From positions 21,251,971 to 21,315,970 of the forward strand of contig NC_003070.9 of assembly GCF_000001735.4 (NCBI RefSeq): a DNA stretch of 64,000 bases, read 5' to 3'. Shown here in pieces: positions 11,660-23,723 of this stretch. The notes under the pieces are model-generated. The model searched no databases. It saw only the letters and a list, made by a program, of their open reading frames with translations, and was not told the DNA's origin. The stretch comes from Arabidopsis thaliana (lineage: Eukaryota > Streptophyta > Magnoliopsida > Brassicales > Brassicaceae). A program made the translations under genes and the position numbers. The first letter of the stretch is position 1; the number at the start of each line of letters is the position of its first letter.

Positions 11660-13589
11660 TTATTGTCTCTTGCTCTGTGATCTTGAAACTGGAGTACTCA
11701 TGTCAGTGTCTGAGTTTATCTCCATACTCCCTTCTCGCGTTCTAGAACGCCTTCGGTCCTGAAAGAAACATAATTCCAGTTATAACCATCACCTGTTATG
11801 GTCTATGTTTGGTTTTATCAGCTCTTTAGAACACTAACCTCTCTTGGAATGGGGTATTCTTCAGACTCAAGCATACGTACAACTTGGCTCATCTTCGGCC
11901 GCTTATCCGAATCTGGATCAACACATCTTAGAGCCGTCAAAAGAGCTCGTTTCAGTGACCTTGTTGGTGGCTTCACTTCTATGTTTGGATCCACTACTTC
12001 CTCTGATCGTCTTGTCCCAACCATCATCTTCAACCAGTCCACTAGATTCACCTACAATAATCTCGTGTTGGTCCGCGAACCGCGATGAAACTAATTAAAC
12101 TAAATGAAAATAGTTGATTACCTCATGAGCAGGACGTCCGTAATCCACAGGGTCTCGTCCTGTGATTGCTTCTAAGAGAACAACACCAAAGCTGTAGACA
12201 TCACTCTTTTCATTTAACAACCCTGAGTTTGCATATTCAGGAGCAACGTACCTACAAAACGTCCACAAAAGCATTTAGATTTAATACTAAAGACTTCTTG
12301 ATTATTTTTCAGTTTATAAGCCTCTGACCCAAATGTTCCCATCACTCGAGTTGTCACATGGCTTTTTCCAGCACCAAGCAACTTAGCAAGGCCAAAATCT
12401 GAAACCTTTGCGTTGAATTCGTCATTGATCAGAATGTTGCTTGACTTGATGTCTCTATGCACTACTTTTGGCTCAATTGCTTCATGCAGATATGCAAGAC
12501 TACACAGAGGAATAATGATCAGTATGTGAGAAGAAGAACTTAATAAAAAGGAAATTACATTGTTTGCTTACGCTTTTGATGTGCCGATCAGAACCTTCAT
12601 CCTTGCTTCCCAAGTTAGATATCCATGTTGTCTCATTGCTCCATGAAGCCATTGTTCTAAGTTTCCATTATTCACATATTCGTAAACCAATATCCTAGTA
12701 GCAATTCACATTGATCTTTTAGTATTAGTAACTCACAAATTTGGTTCCTAAGTTGGAATTTTTTTCACCAACCTGTGTGTGCCTTCAATGCAGTAACCAA
12801 GAAGCCGAACCAAGTTCTTGTGCCGCACATGACCGATAGCATCAACCTCGACTCGAAACTCTTTCTCAGCTTGTCCCCTATAAAATCTATCAATCAACCA
12901 AAACTCAAACCATAAAAAGGTATGAAAATCTTTTTACAATCCGATACTCACAACTGGTTAAGAATCTTTTTAACTGCAACAGGAGTTCCATTCATTAACT
13001 CTCCTCTGTAGACAACACCGTAACCGCCTTCACCTATAACATTCTCTTTAGAGAATCTGTTAGTTGCTGTTTCAAGATCTCTCAAAGTAAACCAGTGTCC
13101 CCAACCAAGGTGAGATTCAGGCAAACCAGACAATGGAGATGGAGTTGCAATATTATACAATGATGAAGAAGCAGAAACTTCTTCAGCAGAGTCAGAATGT
13201 TTATCTATGATCTCTAAATGATGAAACGACCCTGACCGGCCACTACTACTTCTCTTCTTCCTCATATCCAAATGAACCATGACTTTTTCTGAGTCTTTGT
13301 TATTTTTGTCCTGAATTGTTAGAAGAATGCCTTCACCAGGAGCAAAGTTACTAGCTGAGACATGCTCAACTCTCACTTCTCTGATCTCTTTGGAGACCAC
13401 CGGAGGAGTTTGGATAACCGGAAGACCGGTTTTCGATCTTCTTGATTTCTTTTTCGAAGTAAGACAACACGAAAGAACAGAGAGGATAGCTATGATGAGC
13501 AATGCAACAGCTATACCAATTACTTCCCACACCTTAAGTCCAAACACATGGCTCTCTCTAGATAGCTGGCTTTTCAAGTCACCTCCCAT
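11660..13589 (-). CDS. receptor-like protein kinase without a large ectodomain, 492 aa, seven exons
   Basis: Minus-strand exons are 13589-12952, 12877-12773, 12694-12572, 12499-12329, 12251-12122, 12051-11839 and 11758-11660; all splice in frame to 492 aa. There is no signal peptide. One membrane span lies near the N-terminus (about 20-44, [23 protein letters not shown]), followed by a basic stop-transfer stretch, a Ser-rich juxtamembrane region and a Ser/Thr kinase domain. Kinase landmarks: glycine loop GEGGYGVVY (186-194), VAVKK with likely catalytic K207, HRDIKSSN (D305), DFG (323-325), GTFGYVAPEY (E351) and DVYSFG. All catalytic residues are present, so it should be active. This layout is that of the TMK4/PERK-neighbouring RLCK-like plant kinases. 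A leader intron is likely at 13902-13596, with its acceptor just before the ATG. Substrate unknown. Matches the locus I remember as AT1G56720. Confidence 0.95.
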
Positions 13590-14500
13590 TTCTTCCTAAA
13601 CTTTACAAATAAATCTCCAAAATCAGGTTGATATAAACAGAGTCCAAGTTGATACATGAAAATGCAATGAGCTTAATGATAGAGTCTCGAATTTGTTTTG
13701 TGGTCCCAAGTTTATCCACATTGAAATTTACTCATAGAAAGACAAAAATTTCCCAGGAAAACACACTAGAGGACAACTGAAGTAGCTAAAATCAAGGACA
13801 TAATAAAGAACACAAGCAATAATGTTGGTCTTAAAATAAATATAAACAGACAACACATACAGAGTAAGTACCAAAGCAGATGAGAATTTAATGTTTAATT
13901 ACCTGATCTTGATATTTTAGATCTTTGAAGAACTAACACCCATTTACAAATCTTGAAGAAGAAAGAATTCCAGATCCTAGAACCAAATTTGAGAGAAGTG
14001 AGAAAAACACTAAATAAAATTTCAGGAGAAAGAATGTAATGAAGCAAATCCAAGATGCAAGAAAATCAAGAAAATGAACAGCTCAGACAAAGAGACAAGA
14101 GACCTTTCTTTGGCCCTCTTCTTAAGGCAAGTGTCAATGTGGAAGGAAGATAACGAAAGAACTGTGGAGAGATCTAAGCTTGTAAGGAGCTGTCATGTAA
14201 CTACAACAACTACACTAAAACTGTAATAAAACATATTCAAATAAACACTCTGGCCCAGCCAGTGAATAGATAATTTAAGAGAATTTATTAAGTTTTGGGT
14301 TTAATATGAGTAAGAGAAGGAAATCGACAAAAAGGGAGAAAACTTTGAAATGTGGGGAGTGAGATCTGGTGGAAGGTAATAAGAGAAGAAGAAGAGATAG
14401 AGTTATCAAGTGTTAGGTAGTGAAAGGTTTTTTAAGTGTTTTTATTTGTTTTCTTTAATTTTTATGGTGAGAGAGACAAAGGAGAGATGTCTTGCCTTGC
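13590..14500 (-). other. kinase 5' leader and promoter region
   Basis: Holds the probable leader exon and intron (intron 13902-13596, CAG|GTAATT donor) and purine-rich leader sequence on the minus strand. No other gene seen. Confidence 0.55.
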
Positions 14501-16478
14501 ATTACAATTAGTCAATTACATTATTCAGAACATCATGGGAATGTGTAAGGTTCACATGTGAGGACGATGATGATGTTTTAGTTACCAGAAGTAACTGTCA
14601 GGTTTATTGCACTGCATGGTCAAAAAAAGAAAACATAACAGCAGAATAAAGTGTAGTGAATAATTAGTAAAGACGAGTCTTAAATAGAGAATTATATTAT
14701 TCTTAGAAAGATGAAAATTGCAAATCAAATTCTAGTATATTTTTTTTTTAACTGTGCTCCAAAATTTTGCACAGGAACATGTATAGACGATCGAAAACCA
14801 AAATTTTGCATGACAGGTTTTGCCCCAAAAAAAAAAAAAAAAGTTAATCACTAGAAGGTGGAGAGTATTAAATAGTTGTGACATTGTGAATTTCATCCAA
14901 CGAGGACCTTACAAGCCTCGAGAGAAATTACCATCGATAGAGCCATAGAGGTTTCCTAATACATAGCAAATGTTGTAGAAATATTTTTGGTTTCAAAACA
15001 CAAGTTATAAAATTTGTATCTCTAAATCACCCAAGTGCAAGCGCAACCGTTATAGTAATTTAGAAATCGATCCCACCAGGAATAAAGATTGCAACACTAA
15101 ATATGCGAGCTTCAAACTAATATAGAGAAAATGCAAGAAGTAAAATAAGATAAAAGCATTAAACTATGAGTTTTATTATCATGAAAATGAATTTAACAAT
15201 CATGCAATGAAGTAAGACGTTTAACCAGAACATGAAACTCACAAATATGACTAATTCCACTTCCGTGACACTAACAACTTCACAAATAATCTAATTATGT
15301 TTGTCTATATGATCAATGAGCATTAATAACAAGTCTATTTTCACAAACGCCTTCCAGATATGAAAGCTCATATCAAAAGAAGAGGTTGGATCTAAATCAA
15401 CTTTTAGAGTAGAGAAGTTTCCGGATCGACACATAACAGATCTGGGTCTGATCATGGACTTTGGATCGTGAGAATGTCCCTCTACACCCAGGTCCTGCCC
15501 TTGACACATACATATAACATATAGGTATTGGGCCTCTAATTTCGTGGCCCATTTTGTCTAAAATATTAATAGTGTCTTAAGAGTATCTTAAAAATAAATG
15601 AAAGAATTTAAGCCCATTTTAGTAAAAATAAAATAGCATTTTGTTTCATTGTGAATTTTTTTTTTTTATAACCCACAATTAGCAAAATATAGAAAATTTA
15701 ACAGTTTAAAAAGCCTCCCCGAAAAATGACAAGACCGACACTGGCATCAAATTGATACATTTTCAGTTAACCGGCCATAACTCTTTAACCACAGCTCGGA
15801 TTAACCCACAATGACCTCCACTGAAAAGCTAACTCAAGTTTCTATTGACTTTCGTAAGGACCTTCGAGGAAACAAATCCCAAGGGTACACCTTCATCCGA
15901 GTCTGGGACTGTTTTTTGATGATTATTATCTTTAAAGAAATAGTATCCAAATGTATGTCCTTTTTTATTTTGTCCTGGAATAACTTACAAAAACATACAA
16001 AACACACGAAAAGACACACAAAAACACTATAGAACTTCTAAAATGGAAGAAAACTCACTTGGACTCTAAATAGACAAAACATAAGGAAAATACCAATAAA
16101 ATACGATAAAAAATGATATTAAAAACCGTGATAAAGCGGTAAATATAGAGTATATCAGCAAGTTCGACACATGCCACTATGCCAGCTTACTAAGATATGG
16201 CGTCAAGGGTTTGTACAAGACTAATAAGCACGTCAATGCCTGATAGCTCGTAAGATATAGAAAGTAAAACACCTACAAATGCCTTTTCGTAAGAAGGTGT
16301 AAGAAATCTAGTGGAAACACTAAAAGAGGCAACCCTGGTTCTCGGAAAACAGACGCAAGATCCTTCATGTTTGTTTATCGTGACCAAGATGTATTTTGAA
16401 GATTTCCAATCAGGCCCGGCCCAAGTGGGTAGGGTAGAGGTGCTTAGGTTTAAAGCTCATCAATATGGTGTTTATTTT
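14501..16478. other. intergenic, partly repeat-derived
   Basis: No coding gene supported. The segment around 15025-15100 (CCCAAGTGCAAGCGCAACCG, then ATCGATCCCACCAGGAA) resembles a motif common in non-coding parts of plant retroelements, and 15690-16110 also looks repeat-derived. The family is not recognised and no ends are seen, so it is at most a decayed fragment. GGCCCGGCCC near 16413 lies close to the array edge. Confidence 0.35.
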
Positions 16479-16816
16479 CAAGGGTAGTGAAATACCCTTT
16501 CCCACTCTGTTGCACGATTTGTTTGGCTTTATTTTCAAGAATATAAACAATCATAAGCACAATCTCAATATTACATGCATAAATATATCATCAAAGTTGC
16601 TCTTTAGAAATAATTTATTTTTTGAATTGAGAAAATTTTATAAAAATTCAAAAAAATCAAGACAGCCAAATAGGTTTATGGTTCTAATTTTTTTATTTTG
16701 TTCATAAACTGCATCATCCTTGGAATCTTCTACTTCTCACTCATGATCAAAATTTAGGATAGAGAATGGTATACGGTTTAGTCTATTTTGAAATAAAAGT
16801 TTAGTTTACAGAAAAA

Positions 16817-16898
16817 GTGGAAGTGGCGGAGTGGTTATCGGGCATGACTAGAAATCATGTGGGCTTTGCCCGCGCAGGTTCGAATCCTGCCGTTCACG
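16817..16898 (+). tRNA. tRNA-Ser(AGA), unit 1, altered
   Basis: 82 nt. Two changes from the consensus: position 6 C to A breaks an acceptor pair with G67, and position 10 C to G breaks a D-stem pair. The anticodon arm and B box are intact. The same two changes occur in unit 3. Confidence 0.85.
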
Positions 16899-17151
16899 TT
16901 TTTATTTTGAGTGTTGGTAAGTTTTTATAATTACTTATTGTGTTTTATGGATCGTCTTTGAATTTGAACGGTTTTTCATCATGTTACCGTTTTCAGTAAA
17001 ATTTAGTATTGATAAAAAACCTCTAAAAAAAACAAAACAGCATGAAAGATATGAAGTCAACTTTCTTTCTACTCCTCTTCTTGAAAAGTTTAAATTTGAT
17101 TAAAAAGCTTTTCTTGAATCATCAACATGCATAAAGTGTTATGATACAAAA

Positions 17152-17236
17152 CCGACCTTAGCTCAGTTGGTAGAGCGGAGGACTGTAGTTGACGCAGATT
17201 ATCCTTAGGTCATTGGTTCGAATCCGCTAGGTCGGA
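17152..17236 (+). tRNA. tRNA-Tyr(GTA), unit 1 first Tyr, T-stem mismatch
   Basis: 85 nt with a 12-nt intron (TTGACGCAGATT) after position 37. The T stem reads ATTGG/CCGCT, which leaves a T-C mismatch where the consensus has C-G; the rest is consensus. Confidence 0.88.
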
Positions 17237-17581
17237 TCATAAAAGTTTAAAGATTTTTTTTTTTCATTTCGTTTCAAAGTGATTAGAGAAGAGTATAACT
17301 ACAAACTCGTTTTTCTATGAGAAATTGTTTTAGAGAATTGCATAGCTATTGACTGTATTATCAGAAATGAGTGGGAAATCTAGAAGTAATTTTCACTGTA
17401 TTTTAAACCGTTCAAGGTTTACGAGATTTATGCAAGTATTTTTCTAATATAATGTTTTTATAAATTCAAACTTTGTTTTCAAATTTTTAATAGAGACTCA
17501 CTATGAGTATGCTAACTTAATACAAATCATTGTGTTCATAGAATATTTAGATCAGTACACATGCATGAAATAGAATACAAT

Positions 17582-17666
17582 CCGACCTTAGCTCAGTTGG
17601 TAGAGCGGAGGACTGTAGTAGACGCAGATTATCCTTAGGTCACTGGTTCGAATCCGGTAGGTCGGA
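17582..17666 (+). tRNA. tRNA-Tyr(GTA), unit 1 second Tyr, consensus
   Basis: Reference copy for the second-Tyr class. 85 nt; acceptor CCGACCT/AGGTCGG with A73, A box TAGCTCAGTTGG, anticodon GTA at 34-36, intron TAGACGCAGATT (12 nt), anticodon stem GAGGA/TCCTT, B box GGTTCGAATCC. CAA lies at about -4. Confidence 0.97.
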
Positions 17667-18325
17667 ATTTGCTCCCACATGAGAGCTTTTTATTTTTCTT
17701 TCGTTGTGACATTAAGGTTTTTAAATTTTATAATAAACGGTTATATGGTGGTCGACAATTAAACATACCAAAAAGTTTTGCTCGAATTCTTAAACGATCC
17801 GTATGTTTAGCTTTTTTCAATATTGATACGATGAAAAATGATTTAAAAGTGACTAAAAACTATGAGTTTTCTAATTTACTTTGGTCAAACAAACATTTAG
17901 TTTTAGAGTTTTAAAAAGAACAAAAAATGTATGCATAATTATATTCAAATGCTTGTGGGTTGTGCCTATAAGTTGTCAACGTTCATACAAGGGTGGTGAA
18001 ATACCCTTTCCCACTCTGTTGCACGATTTGTTTGGCTTTATTTTCAAGAATATAAACAATCATAAGCACAATCTCAATATTACATGCATAAATATATCAT
18101 CAAAGTTGCTCTTTAGAAATAATTTATTTTTTGAATTGAGAAAATTTTATAAAAATTCAAAAAAATCAAGACAGCCAAATAGGTTTATGGTTCTAATTTT
18201 TTTATTTTGTTCATAAACTGCATCATCCTTGGAATCTTCTACTTCTCACTCATGATCAAAATTTAGGATAGAGAATGGTATACGGTTTAGTCTATTTTGA
18301 AATAAAAGTTTAGTTTACAGAAAAA

Positions 18326-18407
18326 GTGGACGTGCCGGAGTGGTTATCGGGCATGACTAGAAATCATGTGGGCTTTGCCCGCGCAGGTTCGAATCCTGCC
18401 GTTCACG
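18326..18407 (+). tRNA. tRNA-Ser(AGA), unit 2, consensus
   Basis: Reference copy for the Ser class. 82 nt; acceptor GTGGACG/CGTTCAC plus G73, anticodon stem CATGA/TCATG with loop CTAGAAA (anticodon AGA, reading UCU and, as inosine, UCC/UCA), long variable arm GGGC-TTT-GCCC, B box GGTTCGAATCC, then a T5 terminator. Confidence 0.97.
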
Positions 18408-18660
18408 TTTTTATTTTGAGTGTTGGTAAGTTTTTATAATTACTTATTGTGTTTTATGGATCGTCTTTGAATTTGAACGGTTTTTCATCATGTTACCGTT
18501 TTCAGTAAACTTTAGTATTGATAAAAAACCTCTAAAAAAAACAAAACAGCATGAAAGATATGAAGTCAACTTTCTTTCTACTCCTCTTCTTGATAAGTTT
18601 AAATTTGATTAAAAAGCTTTTCTTGAATCATCAACATGCATAAAGTGTTATGATACAAAA

Positions 18661-18745
18661 CCGACCTTAGCTCAGTTGGTAGAGCGGAGGACTGTAGTTG
18701 ACGCAGATTATCCTTAGGTCATTGGTTCGAATCCGCTAGGTCGGA
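18661..18745 (+). tRNA. tRNA-Tyr(GTA), unit 2 first Tyr, T-stem mismatch
   Basis: Same ATTGG/CCGCT T-stem mismatch as unit 1; 12-nt intron TTGACGCAGATT. Confidence 0.88.
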
Positions 18746-19090
18746 TCATAAAAGTTTAAAGATTTTTTTTTTTCATTTCGTTTCAAAGTGATTAGAGAAG
18801 AGTATAACTACAAACTCGTTTTTCTATGAGAAATTGTTTTAGAGAATTGCATAGCTATTGACTGTATTATCAGAAATGAGTGGGAAATCTAGAAGTAATT
18901 TTCACTGTATTTTAAACCGTTCAAGGCTTACGAGATTTATGCAAGTATTTTTCTAATATAATGTTTTTATAAATTCAAACTTTATTTTCAAATTTTTAAT
19001 AGAGACTCACTATGAGTATGCTAACTTAATACAAATCATTGTGTTCATAGAATATTTAGATCAGTACACATGCATGAAATAGAATACAAT

Positions 19091-19175
19091 CCGACCTTAG
19101 CTCAGTTGGTAGAGCGGAGGACTGTAGTAGACGCAGATTATCCTTAGGTCACTGGTTCGAATCCGGTAGGTCGGA
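19091..19175 (+). tRNA. tRNA-Tyr(GTA), unit 2 second Tyr, consensus
   Basis: All exon positions match the class consensus; 12-nt intron. Confidence 0.97.
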
Positions 19176-19834
19176 ATTTGCTCCCACATGAGAGCTTTTT
19201 ATTTTTCTTTCGTTGTGACATTAAGGTTTTTAAATTTTATAATAAACGGTTATATGGTGGTCGACAATTAAACATACCAAAAAGTTTTGCTCGAATTCTT
19301 AAACGATCCGTATGTTTAGCTTTTTTCAATATTGATACGATGAAAAATGATTTAAAAGTGACTAAAAACTATGAGTTTTCTAATTTTCTTTGGTCAAACA
19401 AACATTTAGTTTTAGAGTTTTAAAAAGAACAAAAAATGTATGCATAATTATATTCAAATGCTTGTGGGTTGTGCCTATAAGTTGTCAACGTTCATACAAG
19501 GGTGGTGAAATACCCTTTCCCACTCTGTTGCACGATTTGTTTGGCTTTATTTTCAAGAATATAAACAATCATAAGCACAATCTCAATATTACATGCATAA
19601 ATATATCATCAAAGTTGCTCTTTAGAAATAATTTATTTTTTGAATTGAGAAAATTTTATAAAAATTCAAAAAAATCAAGACAGCCAAATAGGTTTATGGT
19701 TCTAATTTTTTTATTTTGTTCATAAACTGCATCATCCTTGGAATCTTCTACTTCTCACTCATGATCAAAATTTAGGATAGAGAATGGTATACGGTTTAGT
19801 CTATTTTGAAATAAAAGTTTAGTTTACAGAAAAA

Positions 19835-19916
19835 GTGGAAGTGGCGGAGTGGTTATCGGGCATGACTAGAAATCATGTGGGCTTTGCCCGCGCAGGTTCG
19901 AATCCTGCCGTTCACG
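19835..19916 (+). tRNA. tRNA-Ser(AGA), unit 3, altered
   Basis: Carries the A6 and G10 changes of unit 1, which supports copying of units 1+2 into 3+4. Confidence 0.85.
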
Positions 19917-20169
19917 TTTTTATTTTGAGTGTTGGTAAGTTTTTATAATTACTTATTGTGTTTTATGGATCGTCTTTGAATTTGAACGGTTTTTCATCAT
20001 GTTACCGTTTTCAGTAAAATTTAGTATTGATAAAAAACCTCTAAAAAAAACAAAACAGCATGAAAGATATGAAGTCAACTTTCTTTCTACTCCTCTTCTT
20101 GAAAAGTTTAAATTTGATTAAAAAGCTTTTCTTGAATCATCAACATGCATAAAGTGTTATGATACAAAA

Positions 20170-20254
20170 CCGACCTTAGCTCAGTTGGTAGAGCGGAGGA
20201 CTGTAGTTGACGCAGATTATCCTTAGGTCATTGGTTCGAATCCGCTAGGTCGGA
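20170..20254 (+). tRNA. tRNA-Tyr(GTA), unit 3 first Tyr, T-stem mismatch
   Basis: ATTGG/CCGCT T stem; otherwise consensus with a 12-nt intron. Confidence 0.88.
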
Positions 20255-20599
20255 TCATAAAAGTTTAAAGATTTTTTTTTTTCATTTCGTTTCAAAGTGA
20301 TTAGAGAAGAGTATAACTACAAACTCGTTTTTCTATGAGAAATTGTTTTAGAGAATTGCATAGCTATTGACTGTATTATCAGAAATGAGTGGGAAATCTA
20401 GAAGTAATTTTCACTGTATTTTAAACCGTTCAAGGTTTACGAGATTTATGCAAGTATTTTTCTAATATAATGTTTTTATAAATTCAAACTTTGTTTTCAA
20501 ATTTTTAATAGAGACTCACTATGAGTATGCTAACTTAATACAAATCATTGTGTTCATAGAATATTTAGATCAGTACACATGCATGAAATAGAATACAAT

Positions 20600-20684
20600 C
20601 CGACCTTAGCTCAGTTGGTAGAGCGGAGGACTGTAGTAGACGCAGATTATCCTTAGGTCACTGGTTCGAATCCGGTAGGTCGGA
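20600..20684 (+). tRNA. tRNA-Tyr(GTA), unit 3 second Tyr, consensus
   Basis: Consensus exons and intron. Confidence 0.97.
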
Positions 20685-21343
20685 ATTTGCTCCCACATGA
20701 GAGCTTTTTATTTTTCTTTCGTTGTGACATTAAGGTTTTTAAATTTTATAATAAACGGTTATATGGTGGTCGACAATTAAACATACCAAAAAGTTTTGCT
20801 CGAATTCTTAAACGATCCGTATGTTTAGCTTTTTTCAATATTGATACGATGAAAAATGATTTAAAAGTGACTAAAAACTATGAGTTTTCTAATTTACTTT
20901 GGTCAAACAAACATTTAGTTTTAGAGTTTTAAAAAGAACAAAAAATGTATGCATAATTATATTCAAATGCTTGTGGGTTGTGCCTATAAGTTGTCAACGT
21001 TCATACAAGGGTGGTGAAATACCCTTTCCCACTCTGTTGCACGATTTGTTTGGCTTTATTTTCAAGAATATAAACAATCATAAGCACAATCTCAATATTA
21101 CATGCATAAATATATCATCAAAGTTGCTCTTTAGAAATAATTTATTTTTTGAATTGAGAAAATTTTATAAAAATTCAAAAAAATCAAGACAGCCAAATAG
21201 GTTTATGGTTCTAATTTTTTTATTTTGTTCATAAACTGCATCATCCTTGGAATCTTCTACTTCTCACTCATGATCAAAATTTAGGATAGAGAATGGTATA
21301 CGGTTTAGTCTATTTTGAAATAAAAGTTTAGTTTACAGAAAAA

Positions 21344-21425
21344 GTGGACGTGCCGGAGTGGTTATCGGGCATGACTAGAAATCATGTGGGCTTTGCCCGC
21401 GCAGGTTCGAATCCTGCCGTTCACG
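21344..21425 (+). tRNA. tRNA-Ser(AGA), unit 4, consensus
   Basis: Identical to the unit 2 reference. Confidence 0.97.
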
Positions 21426-21678
21426 TTTTTATTTTGAGTGTTGGTAAGTTTTTATAATTACTTATTGTGTTTTATGGATCGTCTTTGAATTTGAACGGTT
21501 TTTCATCATGTTACCGTTTTCAGTAAACTTTAGTATTGATAAAAAACCTCTAAAAAAAACAAAACAGCATGAAAGATATGAAGTCAACTTTCTTTCTACT
21601 CCTCTTCTTGATAAGTTTAAATTTGATTAAAAAGCTTTTCTTGAATCATCAACATGCATAAAGTGTTATGATACAAAA

Positions 21679-21763
21679 CCGACCTTAGCTCAGTTGGTAG
21701 AGCGGAGGACTGTAGTTGACGCAGATTATCCTTAGGTCATTGGTTCGAATCCGCTAGGTCGGA
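21679..21763 (+). tRNA. tRNA-Tyr(GTA), unit 4 first Tyr, T-stem mismatch
   Basis: ATTGG/CCGCT T stem; 12-nt intron. Confidence 0.88.
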
Positions 21764-22108
21764 TCATAAAAGTTTAAAGATTTTTTTTTTTCATTTCGTT
21801 TCAAAGTGATTAGAGAAGAGTATAACTACAAACTCGTTTTTCTATGAGAAATTGTTTTAGAGAATTGCATAGCTATTGACTGTATTATCAGAAATGAGTG
21901 GGAAATCTAGAAGTAATTTTCACTGTATTTTAAACCGTTCAAGGCTTACGAGATTTATGCAAGTATTTTTCTAATATAATGTTTTTATAAATTCAAACTT
22001 TATTTTCAAATTTTTAATAGAGACTCACTATGAGTATGCTAACTTAATACAAATCATTGTGTTCATAGAATATTTAGATCAGTACACATGCATGAAATAG
22101 AATACAAT

Positions 22109-22193
22109 CCGACCTTAGCTCAGTTGGTAGAGCGGAGGACTGTAGTAGACGCAGATTATCCTTAGGTCACTGGTTCGAATCCGGTAGGTCGGA
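22109..22193 (+). tRNA. tRNA-Tyr(GTA), unit 4 second Tyr, consensus
   Basis: Consensus exons and intron. Confidence 0.97.
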
Positions 22194-22852
22194 ATTTGCT
22201 CCCACATGAGAGCTTTTTATTTTTCTTTCGTTGTGACATTAAGGTTTTTAAATTTTATAATAAACGGTTATATGGTGGTCGACAATTAAACATACCAAAA
22301 AGTTTTGCTCGAATTCTTAAACGATCCGTATGTTTAGCTTTTTTCAATATTGATACGATGAAAAATGATTTAAAAGTGACTAAAAACTATGAGTTTTCTA
22401 ATTTTCTTTGGTCAAACAAACATTTAGTTTTAGAGTTTTAAAAAGAACAAAAAATGTATGCATAATTATATTCAAATGCTTGTGGGTTGTGCCTATAAGT
22501 TGTCAACGTTCATACAAGGGTGGTGAAATACCCTTTCCCACTCTGTTGCACGATTTGTTTGGCTTTATTTTCAAGAATATAAACAATCATAAGCACAATC
22601 TCAATATTACATGCATAAATATATCATCAAAGTTGCTCTTTAGAAATAATTTATTTTTTGAATTGAGAAAATTTTATAAAAATTCAAAAAAATCAAGACA
22701 GCCAAATAGGTTTATGGTTCTAATTTTTTTATTTTGTTCATAAACTGCATCATCCTTGGAATCTTCTACTTCTCACTCATGATCAAAATTTAGGATAGAG
22801 AATGGTATACGGTTTAGTCTATTTTGAAATAAAAGTTTAGTTTACAGAAAAG

Positions 22853-22934
22853 GTGGACGTGCCGGAGTGGTTATCGGGCATGACTAGAAATCATGTGGGT
22901 TTTGCCCGCGCAGGTTCGAATCCTGCCGTTCACG
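22853..22934 (+). tRNA. tRNA-Ser(AGA), unit 5, variable-arm variant
   Basis: One change, C to T in the variable arm (GGGTTTTGCCC), leaving a shorter but still pairable arm. The base just 5' of the gene is G instead of A. Probably still functional. Confidence 0.93.
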
Positions 22935-23187
22935 TTTTTATTTTGAGTGTTGGTAAGTTCTTATAATTACTTATTGTGTTTTATGGATCGTCTTTGAATT
23001 TGAACGGTTTTCCATCATGTTACCGTTTTCAGTAAAATTTAGTATTGATAAAAAACCTCTAAAAAAAACAAGATAGCATGAAAGATATGAAGTCAACTTT
23101 CTTTCTACTCCTCTTCTTGATAAGTTTAAATTTGATTAAAAAGCTCTTCTTGAATCATCAACATGCATAAAGTGTTATAATACAAAA

Positions 23188-23272
23188 CCGACCTTAGCTC
23201 AGTTGGTAGAGCGGAGGACTGTAGTTGACGCAGATTATCCTTAGGTCACTGGTTCGAATCCGGTAGGTCGGA
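23188..23272 (+). tRNA. tRNA-Tyr(GTA), unit 5 first Tyr, consensus
   Basis: Reference copy for an intact first Tyr: T stem ACTGG/CCGGT, intron TTGACGCAGATT. Confidence 0.97.
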
Positions 23273-23638
23273 TCATAAAAGTTTAAAGTTTTTTTTAGTT
23301 CATTTCGTTTCAAAGTGATTAGAGAAGAGTATAACTACAAACTCGTTTTTCTATGAGAATTTGTTTTAGAGAATTGCATAGCTACTGACTGTATTATCAG
23401 AAAAGAGTGGGAACTCTCGAAGTAATTTTCACTGTATTTTAAACCGTTCAAGGGTAAACCCTCATTTTCTTATATTTACGAGATTTATGCAAGTATTTTT
23501 CTAATATAATGTTTTTATAAATTCAAACTTTGTTTTCAAACTTTTAATAGAGAATCACTATGAGTATGCTAACTTAATACAAATCATTGTGTTCATAGAA
23601 TATTTAGATCAGTACACATGCATGAAATAGAATACAAT

Positions 23639-23723
23639 CCGACCTTAGCTCAGTTGGTAGAGCGGAGGACTGTAGTAGACGTAGATTATCCTTAGGTCAC
23701 TGGTTCGAATCCGGTAGGTCGGA
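23639..23723 (+). tRNA. tRNA-Tyr(GTA), unit 5 second Tyr, intron variant
   Basis: Exons are consensus. One C to T change in the intron (TAGACGTAGATT), shared with unit 7 only. Confidence 0.96.

Noticed and set aside
11798-12098. Plus-strand frames of 84-96 codons
   Set aside because: They are antisense shadows of kinase exon 6.
15025-16110. Possible retroelement remnant
   Set aside because: Only a motif-level resemblance in non-coding sequence; no ends or domains seen, so not called as an element.
16405-16478. GGCCCGGCCC stretch as a DNA-transposon tail next to the array
   Set aside because: Too short, and neither terminal repeat nor target duplication could be found.
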